A stretch of DNA of 64,000 nucleotides, from NCBI GenBank assembly GCA_965178125.1, contig OZ237764.1, forward strand, positions 372,001 through 436,000, written 5' to 3'. The position numbers and the translations under genes were made by a program. Positions 46,301 to 57,068 of this stretch are shown one piece after another. The notes below the pieces were generated by a model. That model made no database searches, was not told the origin of the DNA, and saw nothing but the letters and a program-made list of their open reading frames with translations. Each line of letters starts with the position of its first letter. Position 1 is the stretch's first letter. The stretch is from Bilabrum cf. latius. Taxonomy: Eukaryota > Bigyra: Bicosoecida > Bigyra > Bicosoecida.

Positions 46301-49300
46301 AGGATGGAGCATGCACTGGAGATTGTGCTGCTCTGCTTGCCGTCAGTGCAATTCGATTCCGGTCCGTGAGTGACCAGAAGCGCGGCGCGGTGTTTATCCT
46401 GGCCCTGAATGCTTCAGGGTATGTGCTGTAGACGCAGGTGATCGACGCGGCTGACGGGGCGCCAATCCGCAGCCTGCTCCCGCTGCAGCAAGGTGAAACT
46501 ATGCGAGATTTTGGGAAGGCATTGGCTTGGCTGGACGACGCAGACGGCAACGGATGGCATGAGCTCGCTATATCCTATCTTCCGGTGAAGGCTGGACCCA
46601 AAGCAGGGGTCGTGGCTGTCGCAGCGCGAGGAGCTGGGGTGAGCGACATTCCAGGCGGCATCTCTGGGGTGACAATTCTGAACTCAACGACGGTACCGGG
46701 CCTCGATGCCCCGCTTTCATCGTTTGGGACCAGCCTCTCGAGGATTGGAGACCCATTAGGTTGCGATGGGTACGGCTTGCTTGTGGGCCGAAATGATTGC
46801 CCGGCCAGCTACTCGGGCGACGCCGGGGTGGTTGCGATCATAGGATTGGATCGCAGCACAGGCGCAGTAGTGCACCACAGCAACATCACGACTGAGTGCT
46901 GCAGGCATAATGCAACCGGAAATCCCTACATGTCGTAGGCTGGCGGCCCTAGATTTGGAAACTCTGTAGCAGTTGGCAATTTTTCCGGCTGCCACGAGCC
47001 ACAGATTGCCGTGGGTGCGCCCACGTTCCGAATGGCCCGGACAACCACGAAATCTGGGGCAATCTTTTTGTTAGGTACCAACCGTGGACACTCTTCGATG
47101 GATTGTTTTGCAGCTGGTACTGCCGGTGTGCTGCTGCCGTCAAGCTAGCCCATGGTGCCACCGAGCCCCAGCCCCAGTACCAGCCACAGCATGTCCCCAT
47201 CAGTTTCACCGTCCCCATCTGCATCCGAGGACAGCATTCCATGCGTGAATGCCAGTTTGGTGGGCTCAGCTTACGTGTCCACCGGCCAGCACTCCCCTAC
47301 CATCACTAGATACTCGGGATACTCGGGGCTGTCCCGGGGCATGTTCGGCTTCTCAATGGCATCGATCGGCGACCTGGATCTGGACGGACACGAGCGTGAA
47401 ATGGCCGTGGGAGCCCCACGAGAAGATAGGGTGGTTATTTTGTGGCTCGATGCAGGAGGCTCGTACGTGGAGCACGCGATGTTAGGACCAGACGCCGGGA
47501 TGCCTTCCGGTGGAGCTGATAAGAATCCGGTGGAGTCCTCCGAATTTGGTGGGTCCATCGCTTTCATCGATTAGTTGATCCAATACCCTGCAGCGAGCTT
47601 TGCAGGCATGCCTTCGGTTCGTATTGCAGTTGGAGCAAGCAAGGACAGAACGAGGGGCAACAGGCGGGGCGCGGTAATCGTGATTGACCTTGCATCCAAC
47701 GGAACGGTTGCGGGTTTCTCTAAGATCGCAGATGGGTTGGGTCTTCCCAATGGTGAGTTGAGGAACAACCAAGGCTTTGGAAAGGCGCTCGGGACAGTCG
47801 ATGTGAACATGGACGGTGCCAATGAGCTCATGGTCAGCGCGTCTCCCCCGAGTGGCACGCAGCACGAGCTCGTGTACGTCGTCTGGCTTGACGCGGTCAA
47901 CGGCACCTATGCTGATCACATCGTGCTTGGGCCTGGTCGCAACGGACTGAGTTCATTCTGGTTCGATCACCAGGACCACACTGGGCTGCGAGGCGGGCTT
48001 GCTGGCCTTAGCGAGCTGACGACTTTCGCTAACAGTGGGCATGCGTGGGTCGCTTTTGGAAGCGCGTTCTACAAGGCAAAGAATGAGCACACGTCGCGCG
48101 AAGAAGTTGGCGGTCTCCTCATCGTTTAGCTCAATGGCACGGGTCACGCTGTTGGTGACCACCTGCTGTCCGACGGACTGGGGGGGATACCCGCTGGAAC
48201 CATCAAGAGCAGGCATGAGATTGGGTGGGCCACCGTTGAGCTGGGTGACATCAGCGGAGATGGATACCCCGCCATTGCGGTCTCTGGTGATGGCACAGAA
48301 TCGGAAGGAATAGTCGAGGGTGCTGTGTATGTGCTTGAAATGGATGCTAGCGGTCACGTGCGGGAGGTTCTGGGAGTGATCGGGAACGGTCTTCCTGGCG
48401 GGTTTAGTGGTGACACCGTGCCGGAGGCTGCGTGGTGGGGTCGCTCTATGGCGCAGCTGCCCGGTTTACGTGTACGCTCTACTCAAGAGCAGAGCCTTAC
48501 GCTGCTTGTCGGCGCAGCCAAAGCTGACCTTGGCACGAACGATGATGGAGCGGTGTACGGTTTCAAGGTGCAGACAGCCGCATGCTTGCTGCTGCCAACC
48601 TCAACACCGACCGCTACAGCGAGTGCAGCAGTCAGTCAGTCTGCGTCAGCATCGCCGACTTCCACGGCCAGCTCCAGTCCTAGTCCAAGCACGACTGATA
48701 GCACAAGTCCAATGGCCAGCCCAAGCGCCAGTGCAACTCCAAGCGCAACAAGCAGCCCCGACAATATTTCTAGTACCACATCGCCAGGATCCAAAGAAGT
48801 AACATCCAGCCCCTCGCCGCCGATGGTACCCACCAGCTCACCGACTGCCACACCGAGTGTGACTCCGCTGCCCACGCAGGGATCAGTCGCGATCGCGCGA
48901 GCCAATGTAACCGGCGCGATGCAGTTCGCGATAGCTGGTGCCGATGGAATAATTTCCGGCAACAGGACCGCGATCTAGCTGCTGCAGATATCGAGCGGCC
49001 GGGCTCTGCTAGCGGTGCTTGGCCTGCCCTTGTCTGGGACTGTGCCACGACTGGGGGTCGTGTGGTCGGGCGGCCGACTTAGCTACCAGACCGGCGCTGT
49101 CGTGGTGATGTCTTTGGCGGCTGTTGGAGACCAGTCTGCCGACAGCGAGGCATCGTCTTCGCAGTTGCTGCAATCGCTAGGGATACGGCGAGACCTCCCA
49201 ACCACTACAACTAGGACCACCGGAGGTGACGCAATGGCTCCGACGGGGACGAGGCGGCTGCAAGATCGGGACACCGTGGGCACCGTGCTGCAAAATAAGA

Positions 49301-50547
49301 CCTCGAGCGTCGTGACGACTGCGTTTGCCCTTGAGGTCCGTCTGGCGATGCAGCGCGCTGATTCAGTGACCTAGTCGTCAAGCCAAGACTCGTGGGACAC
49401 CGGCTGGATTGCTTCTGTGCTCACGGCTGCAGCTCAAAGTGGCAGTGGTGCCCCATCAGATGTGGCAGATGCCTTGCAAAACAGCATCGCAACATCACTG
49501 GACAACGCCACCGCGCTTGAGGCGGGGTAGTAGGAGCTTGCGCGAAGCTTGAGCCATTCTGGACTGGGGACTTTGGATGCATCGTTTTCTTAGGGAGGCG
49601 GGTCGTCTCGCGGTTTTATATCCGACACGTCGATGGGTTGGCAGGTCCTCTCACCGGATGGCGCCGTGTACGTGCCCCCAGGTGAGAACGAATATGGCAG
49701 CACAAGTCAGGACGATGAGGACGGGGTCGCGCCATTCGGCTTCTCCAATAGCAATGGATTGAGCGGGCATCAGTCTACTATTCTGACCGTGGTAGTGGGC
49801 GTGTTGAGTGCCGTGCTTGTCCTCGCTTTCATTGCCGGGCTCGTGGCGTACGCTCGGCATGTGGCGACTGGGGCAGACCACGAAGACGACGAAGATGAAC
49901 AAAATAAAAGCAGAAGGAGCACAGCGCAGGTGATGCCGATCGGATTTCCAGATGGGGTGCATGAGCTAGGGGCCAATGGGATGTACAGCGATGACGCGCG
50001 TTCAGGCTTTGGTGCGGACACGGCGGAGCAAGGCGAAGGAGCAGAGGAGGAGGAAGAGGTTACCATGGATGATGCGATCGGACCGCCTGAGGCACTTTCC
50101 AGTCACACGGGATCGCGGGCGGCAGGCCACGCCAGTCATGCACCCGATCAACTCAAGCAAGATGGCTTGACCGCTAAAGCCGGGAAATGCGGCTCCGCTC
50201 GGATGGCAAGACCTGTGACAGCGGTTGGGGCTGGTCTTGAAGCAAAAGAAAAGTTCGAATGCGCTACAACAGGCGGCAACTTAAGAGTAGGAAATGACGG
50301 GTAGGTTGGACCAGAAACGATGGCTTCGCTTTGGACGGGACATTTGGCACACGGCCTATAGAACGGGACGCGTGCGGAAGCTCAAAGTCTGGCGCGTGCC
50401 TTCGGTGCCGATTCCTCCAGGTCGCATGGCATGGCAGCGCACGGGGGCGACGACCCAAATGACACTGTTGACGAAGTGCACCGCATGGTGATGGAAGTAG
50501 CCACCGGCTTGGATGACCCTGAAGGCGAGGCAGACAGCCTGTAGTGA
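43306..50547 (+). CDS. Giant FG-GAP-repeat single-pass membrane protein
   Basis: One uninterrupted exon of 2,413 residues, ATG at 43306 to TGA at 50545-50547, with 25 TAGs read as Gln (including adjacent pairs at 43513-43518 and 49528-49533) and no internal TAA or TGA. It starts with a signal peptide (STNLVLSACAAVAVAYGS). A PKD/REJ-like segment (EVSVCAGTRAARMTW-TAG-WSS) comes next. Then Ser/Pro and (Ser-Ala)n linkers and at least seven FG-GAP/integrin-alpha type repeats with Ca-binding Asp clusters (AGDVDGSGTDDLLV, EDGNGDEVPELAV, GDISGDGYPAIAV). A transmembrane helix lies near residues 2160-2182 (TILTVVVGVLSAVLVLAFIAG), followed by an acidic cytoplasmic tail. Repeats align with one another and place TAG opposite CAG twice. 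Likely a cell-surface adhesion or receptor protein. Confidence 0.88.
44227..44284. repeat. CCAGTG hexanucleotide repeat
   Basis: About nine to ten CCAGTG units encode a (Ser-Ala)n linker in the FG-GAP protein. It follows a short (TCTCCG)n run that encodes Ser-Pro. Confidence 0.95.
44773..44775 (+). other. In-frame TAG aligned with CAG in a repeat of the same protein
   Basis: The first FG-GAP unit reads YTLIA-TAG-GRQGFHGL; a later unit reads YSLIE-CAG-GSNGFSGL (46189-46191). This supports TAG = Gln within one gene. Confidence 0.85.
46936..46938 (+). other. In-frame TAG aligned with CAG in a repeat of the same protein
   Basis: One unit reads YMS-TAG-AGGPRFGNSVAVGNFSG; another reads GFE-CAG-GQAARLGTALATGNFSG (45553-45555). 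Confidence 0.8.
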
Positions 50548-50651
50548 CCAATACTGGCATGGGCCGACCCAGTTGCGTCAAACATGCAGAGATTTGCTTG
50601 GACGCAGCTCTCTGTACTATCCACTGTAATTTTAAAAAATGAGTATCATTA

Positions 50652-53600
50652 TCACGCGAGAACCCCAAGAATGGCCCCGAGATCATCCCCGCTCACGGCA
50701 GCAAGTCCAGTGATGGATTCCCTTGCGTTGTAGATCGCAGTAAGTGCTGCCCTGGCGCATTGCTTGGTCTTTCCGGTGGATGACTGCAGATGATGCATAA
50801 GCCGGAGCACCGAGCCTGCGTCAACTACTTGCTGCTGGACGTCTATGCACCCCTTGAGTAGATGGCCAACTGTCTCAATTGCTAGCTGAACCTGCCACCC
50901 CTTGTCAAGGTCCATCAGGCGGACGAGCTCTGCAGGCCAGCCAGCGTACACCAGGGATTTCTTGCACTCATTGTCCCCTTGAGAAGCCATGCTCGCAAAA
51001 TACAATGCATAACGAGCCGGATAACCATGTGATGATCGAACCAGCGGAAGGAGTACACGCGCTGCACCGGCTCGGACGCACGCTAGCTTACACTACAGTG
51101 CTCCGCACGCGATATTGTGCAAAACGTAAACCGCTTCGCCAGCAGAAAAAGAATTTGATCTCGCTGCCATTGTCACCAGCTTTGGGATCAGCCCGCTTTC
51201 TAGGGTTCTGTTGCGTACAGCTGCGTAGTTGGAGACCAAGAACCCGACTGCCTAAACAATGAGTGGGGCCTGTATCAGGTCCGCTGCCATGTGCCGCCCT
51301 AAAGCCTCATAACACTTGCACTCAAGTAAGAGGGACCTATTACCTCCTTTGTTGATCAGCCAATGCATTAGTTGCCCTGCACTTTGTGCCTCGTCAGCGT
51401 CCTGTGAGTGCATCATGCGCACTACTGCTTGGACGACACGGCTGCGCATTGCACGGCGGACGAATTCTGGCCTCAGGATGAACAGATGAACCAGCACCGT
51501 AGCGGCCACTGCTGGTCCAACAAGCTGTTTGGAAGAATACGCACGCTCCTCAATCGAGCGAATGAGACTGTCAACAAGTCTTGCTCCATCTGCGCTACCT
51601 CCTGCCACGGCCAGAAGTGCCTCAAGTGAGCCTGTTAGGACGGCCCATGACTTTGGCGGGAGTTCGCTACCGAATGGCTCCATCACACCCATTCGCACCC
51701 TGTAGCAAAGCTTCATCAACGACACCGAGTCTTTTTCCCTCTTGTGCTCATCCACCAGCCCAAGCAAATGGGCTGCAGCACGGTCGCAGTCCTTCCCGCC
51801 GGCATGCAGCGCAGGCAGCATGGGATGGACCAGCTTAGCGATGTGGCACTCCATTTTCCACTTCTGCATGCGAGCAATGTCACGGTCCATCGTAGCCAGC
51901 ATATCTGGGATGGACAGTCGAAACTGTGCATGGGGACACATGAGCCCCTCAATGGCTCGCTGCAGCCAGACCGGCCTAGGCTTGAGCCGCTTGTGCCAGT
52001 GTACGATCCTAGCTCGTCTGTCAGATGCATCATGCTGGTCTCTTTCGACCATGTACCAGAATGGGTGCTTGCCACCAGTGGCCAGCTAGTGCAAAATGAC
52101 GCCCAGATACCATGCAGCGGCTTGTTCTGCCGATTCAGGGTCTAGTTCGTCCTGCACGGTATCGCTGGATTCAGGAGATACGGCAATACGCTCGGATGGC
52201 GGCGACTCACCGTCTAGTGCCATCTTGGCAGCATCAATAGCCAACTGGTCAGACTTGCTGTCATCAGAGCCCCCATCGTCTGCGGAGTCTGCGCCGTGGA
52301 CTGACCTGACAGAGCCTGGGCTGCCGGTCCTTGACCCACCGCTGCTCCCAGCTCCACTGGCGGCTTCTGGCAGGTCATCTTCGCTGTCGGTCTCCAATGA
52401 GCTACTGGCACTAGTAACACTGATACTGCTGCTAGAGCTACTTGAGGGACCACCACTGCCAAATACAACGTCATGCAATGGCCTGCCGCAGCACAGCTGT
52501 TCAAGTGAAGGCACCACCATGGCCCGCCCGATCCCCTCCGGCCCTGCACTCGAGTCCCAAACAACATTCTGCATCGTCAGCGGTCCCTGCATTCCTGCAT
52601 GTCGCACCAGGTGCATGATCCCGCTGGCGATATCTCTGATGACCACCTCCAGCACATCGTCCGGAATCCCATCGGCGGCTCCCTACAGGTCGATAACTCT
52701 GCTGTGGAGAGTGGCATCGAAGGGGCCGAGCACGAGAGCATGAAACTAGCGAGGGACATACTTAGGACGATGATGGTCGCATGATGCTAGATCGCGGCGC
52801 TCTGGTGCCGAGTCTTGGCTCGTGTGGTTTTGGAGAGGCAGTAGGTGCTAAGCCCAGGGTGGCAGGGCGTGCTTGCCTTGGAAGGCCACGGGACACACGT
52901 TTGGATGCAGGGGCAGCACGCCTGGTGCCATGTAGGAACCATCTACATGCAAAAAAGACTTGGTGGGCTCGCCCTGGGACTTTTCGCATCGGAAGTCGAA
53001 TACGTACTGCCTGGCTTGCCTCGCTTTGGAAGCCTCCGGCTTATCGGTCATATCCCAGATGTGGCCTACTGCCACGAGTTTGCTTTCACATGCATGGAGT
53101 GTTGTTTCAAGCTCAGATCGATGAATTCCAAGCAAGTCATGCTCAACCTTTGCATTGGCCAGTTCCGGCACATCTCGGTTCTGGCACATCCCAGTAGTGG
53201 TGGTCGTTGTACTAGATCTACCGCATGTCGTCCATTTGCAAGATACACATCCACGTTGCTTAGCAGTAACCGATTTCATAGCAATCCCTTGACCTGATTG
53301 CAGTGCCTACCGCGATGTGTCTACTACCGCGGTAAGTGCTGAACCCTGCGACTAGATCTACTGAAGACCAACACTTGCTTGGACTAAACCGGAACTTGAA
53401 TCGGCGGCATTGTGTCGCCCAGCCAAGATTTCCAGTGCAATTTACCCGTATAGGCCATCCATATGGAATCCGTAATTCCCAGTACAGCACTCTGTCCTGG
53501 TCGCAGTCTGCCACAGTTGCCTCTAGGCCTAGTCTTTCTCTTTGCTCACGAGAGCAGGGTAGCCAGCGTGTCATCTTCGAATCGCGCCCCACAACGGCAA

Positions 53601-53688
53601 GCGCGACACGGAACAGCCTGAACACTTGTTTAAAGTTCCTGCAAGGTATAGTCGTCCTACGATTGGTAAAGGCCCGTTCGACACCCAT
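50652..53688 (-). CDS. IRE1-like pseudokinase fused to armadillo-type repeats
   Basis: Proposed exons 53688-53446 and 53345-50652 (TGA), 978 residues; the 100-bp intron (GTAAAT...TCGCAG) and the start are less certain. Seven TAGs are read as Gln. Kinase-fold parts: SGQGIAMKSVTA (VAxK-like Lys), HPNVCPVAF, PR-TAG-FHALVLGPFDATL, a catalytic-loop region reading GMQGPLTMQN instead of HRDLKxxN, AMVVPSLEQL where DFG should be, and AAWYLGVILH-TAG-LATGGKHPFW in the C-lobe, the last resembling IRE1. Both catalytic motifs are missing, so it is a pseudokinase. The C-terminal ~430 residues contain helical repeats of ARM type (VRNRTLESGLIPKLV, GEAVYVLHNIACGAL, VDAGSVLRLMHHL). A Ser/Asp-rich acidic insertion lies in the activation segment. 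Likely a scaffold or regulatory protein. Confidence 0.72.
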
Positions 53689-53872
53689 GCTTTGGTCCGC
53701 ATCTCGCGACAGTTCCAATTCCGGTTTTTCGGGCGGTGACGGTCTCAGGACGTCCCGGGGCGCAGCTACCTCGATTTGAATATTCAGAATTTTTAGGGTT
53801 CAGTAGTATTTATCTGCCGGTCGCTCCGCTGTAGTTAACCATCGAGTGCGATTCAGTGTTCTTCTTCGCGGT

Positions 53873-55804
53873 ATGTCAAGTTTCAAGGCTGCAATGGTGA
53901 GGTGGCACAATAAAGCATTGCCTGGTCCTATCTGGTAAGTGGTTCTAATTGTTTTTTTAATGTATATTGTTCATATGTGTACGCAGGAACAAGACGCAGA
54001 GATGCCTGCGGCAGCGAATACTTCAGGAGCAGCCTCAAGGCCACCAAAGCGTGGAGCGCCCTCGCAAGGTAAAGGCACCTCACCCAAGAAGCGGCGCAAG
54101 TCGCGCAGCAAAATTCCACCGATCCCAACATTGAAATATACTCCGGGGACCAGCGAGCCATCTTCGTCCCCACACGCGTTCCAGGCCACCTTGCAAGGCC
54201 GGAAGCTTGAACTGCGAGAGGCCGAGGCCGCGGCAAAACAATCGATTCGAATGGGATACTGGAATGTTAATGGAATTCGGTCGTTTTTGAAGCGATCCAT
54301 AGGGAGCACGTCGTCCTCTAAGGCCGCTGCGGCTCCAAAGGCTTCTATAGGCGGTGCCAATGAAGCTGCTAGTGCTGGGGCAAGCTCAGGCCCTGCAGTC
54401 GCCGAGACGGGTAACAAAGTCCCGACGGCAATCAAGGAAACCGATGCATCGGGCCGCGCCTGGCTGCACGCCTGGACCGCTGGAGACGACCTGGACGTGG
54501 TTGCGCTAGCAGAAACCAAGATCGACGACGAGGCTAGGAAGAAGGAGCCGCTCCTGCACAGCAGTGCGATGCTACCAGGGCATACGATCCGGCTGTGGGC
54601 GTGCACGGCCCCGGAGAGGAAGAGAGGGTACGCGGGTGTGGCCGTGTTCATCCGAGACAGGCCCCACTGCCGGCCGATCCGCGTGCTCCGAGGCGTGGAC
54701 GATCCCACTTTAGACCTGGAGGGGAGGGTGCTAGCCGTTGAGTTTGAGGACTGCTGGGTCATGTTCTGCTACATCATGAATTCTGGGATGAAGCTAGAGC
54801 GGCTAGAGCTGAGGACGGAGACGTTCGATCCTGCATTCCGAAGGAGGGTTCGCCAGCTTCAGGAAGGAACGTTCCCCGAAACAGATGACGAGTGTGCCTT
54901 CGTCCCGGAGAAAGAACCTTCGCTGGAAGAAATGAAAGCCGCTGGCAAGAAGAAGGGGAGGAAGAAGCCCGAAGGCAAGGCCAAGGCTGGTGCCGGTGCT
55001 GCATCGGGCACGCTCGATGCCTTCATGAAAGCGGGCGCCGCAACGTCCTCCTCCTCATCCTCCTCCTCGTCCTCATCCTCGTCATCAGCTGCTGCCACTG
55101 AATCGGTTGCTCCTGCTGCTCTGCCTGCCCGCCGCCCCAAGCCGGTGGTGGTCGTGGGCGACCTGAACGTGGCTCACCTGCAGTACGACATATACCACCC
55201 CAATGTAGCACGCAACAAACGACCCGGATTCAGCGACTCGGAGCGGAAAAACTTCGCCCTGATGCTGGAAGAGAACGGCCTGGCAGACCCTTGGCGCCGC
55301 ATGCACCCAGGCCTGCAGCAGTTCACCTACTGGGGCATGATGGGACCGAGGAGGGAGAGGAACGAGGGCTGGAGGCTGGACTACGTGCTGGTTCCGCAGC
55401 AATGGGTGCGCGGCGCCGGCGTATCGGCGGCTGCCACATCAAACGGGGCAAAGGATGGGCCTAGCTCGGGCGCAGGATCAGGTGCTGCTGGTGCTGCTGC
55501 TGCTCCCAAAGGCTGGCACAAGCAGGGCGACTTCGGTTTGCTGGGCATGGCGCAGCAGCCCCTCGAGGCACTGCCCGACCACTTGCGCGAGGGGGCAGGG
55601 GCGGTGCAGCAGGAGTTCCAGGAGAGGGTGGCAAAAGGGGAGGAGATAGAGGCGGTGTCGGCTGAGATGGCCGAGGAGGAGGCGGTTGCAACCGCCGGGC
55701 TGGAGCTGCCGGCTGGCCCGCTTCTGGACGTTTTCGTTAGACCATCGGCGGTGGGATCGGATCACATGCCGCTCGGATTTGAGGTTGCAACCGGGCGCGG
55801 GTGA
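53873..55804 (+). CDS. APEX1: AP endonuclease (exonuclease III / APE1 family)
   Basis: Exon 1 is 53873-53896 (MSSFKAAM), intron 53897-53986 (GTGAGG...ACGCAG, 90 bp), exon 2 53987-55804 (TGA); 613 residues. A basic N-terminus (PPKRG, KKRRKSRSK) suggests nuclear targeting. Catalytic motifs in order: MGYWNVNGIRS (metal-site Asn), VALAETKID (metal Glu), GYAGVAVF, YIMNSG (the usual YxPNSG lacks its Pro), VVGDLNVAH (catalytic Asp/Asn), PGFSDSER, FTYWGMM...GWRLDYVLV and GSDHMPL (Asp-His). Between YIMNSG and GDLNVAH lies a ~140-residue insertion with a Lys-rich part and a run of about 14 serines. No TAG is used in this gene. Role: incises DNA at abasic sites in base excision repair. Confidence 0.93.
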
Positions 55805-55935
55805 GCGTGCAGCGCCCCATCGGATCCATCGCAAGGTGTGTGCATGACAGAACGCAACTTTTGCCCCGTGAATTGGGTGCACATCACACTAGAAACGGTC
55901 ATGAAAACAACAACATATTTGCCTTGAAGGTAACG

Positions 55936-56682
55936 TTATGTTGATTCTTTGCCTGAGGCACTCAGTGCAGCGGCTTCCACAGCTCCTGCGTCCTCCAGCG
56001 CCTCTTCCTCCCCATCCTGCTTTCCATCCTGACTATGTTTATTGGGACCACGCTGGGCCGTGGCTGCTGTTTCCATGAGCTTTCGGCTCCGACTGGACGC
56101 GTCACGCGCACGCACGATTGTAGCGATGCTGGACGCGGCGGAGCGAGCAACCCACCGAGCAGGTGCTTGGACGAGCAGGACGATCCCTGCCACGAACATA
56201 GGGACACTCAGCGTTCCCTGTGTGCAAAACGGCAGAGCAAGCAGTCGCGTCAAGCCCACTCCTGCGGCGTTTGCCGGCAACACGGCGATAGGAGTGGTCA
56301 GGAATACCAACGCAGGCACCAGCAGAGCAGCCATTTCGCCCCATGATTGGAGCACAGGAAGCAGCATCCCAAGGTCTTGTAGCTTGCTGGCATAGGGTGC
56401 GTACAATTGAGTCCAGATGTTTGCTTCGGATCCTGCGGACATTAACACACTGACATGGATCGCTGACCTAAGCATGGATGTACAAGAGGGGCAGCAATTC
56501 GTACCTCAAACCCCCTTACCAGCGGCAATCGCCTCCTTCTGAGCTGTGGCAGCGTCCATTCTCCGTTTGAGTTTGAAATATTCAACCATTTGCCGTTTGG
56601 GACTCAGCTGTGACGGAAGAATGGAGCAAAGCTTGAGTAATTGGTAGATTGAGACCACAGGCTAGTCCTTGTCGGCGGACAT
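55936..56682 (-). CDS. Small multi-pass membrane protein, weakly GET1/WRB-like
   Basis: Two exons, 56682-56520 and 56432-55936 (TAA), joined across an 87-bp GTAAGG...CCGCAG intron; 219 residues. One TAG (residue 7, MSADKD-TAG-PVV) is read as Gln. The first exon encodes a charged helix (MVEYFKLKRRMDAATAQKEA) that continues over the junction (SEANIWTQLYAPYASKLQDL). Two or three hydrophobic segments follow (AALLVPALVFLTTPIAVLP; LLALPFCTQG...VPMFVAGIVLLVQA) and then a charged C-terminus. The order of charged coil and later membrane segments faintly resembles GET1/WRB, the tail-anchored-protein insertion receptor, but an N-terminal membrane segment is not obvious. Treat the function as unknown. 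Confidence 0.6.
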
Positions 56683-57068
56683 GCGTGCGATTAATCTGCG
56701 CTCACATCCTCCAGTCTAGATTCTAGCACAGCTTGCAATTTGTCTACCGCAATCGATGCGTACGACTGCGACAGTGTGCGACACAACCAGTAGTTGCACT
56801 ATTTATTCAGCGCAAAGCACATGAGACAGAGCAGGGCCTTGTGCGACATCTTACCCGTTCTAGAGCAAGATTGCGCTATAATTCGCATACAATCAACACA
56901 GCCGAAACATACAATAAGATACAGGCCGCTAACCATTCCATTTGGCTGGGTATGAACGAAGTAGTTGCGACTGGAGGTTGCGACCGCCGTGCGCCGGCGA
57001 CCAACGGATCCTTGCGTGCGATAGTCTAGCCTTCACAAGTGTTCGGGCTGCACTAGTCAGCCAGTCTT
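56683..57068. other. Divergent intergenic region
   Basis: 386 bp between the small membrane-protein gene and the long coiled-coil gene. No coding, repeat or RNA feature that I can support; AT content is higher than in the flanking genes. Probably contains both promoters. Confidence 0.45.
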
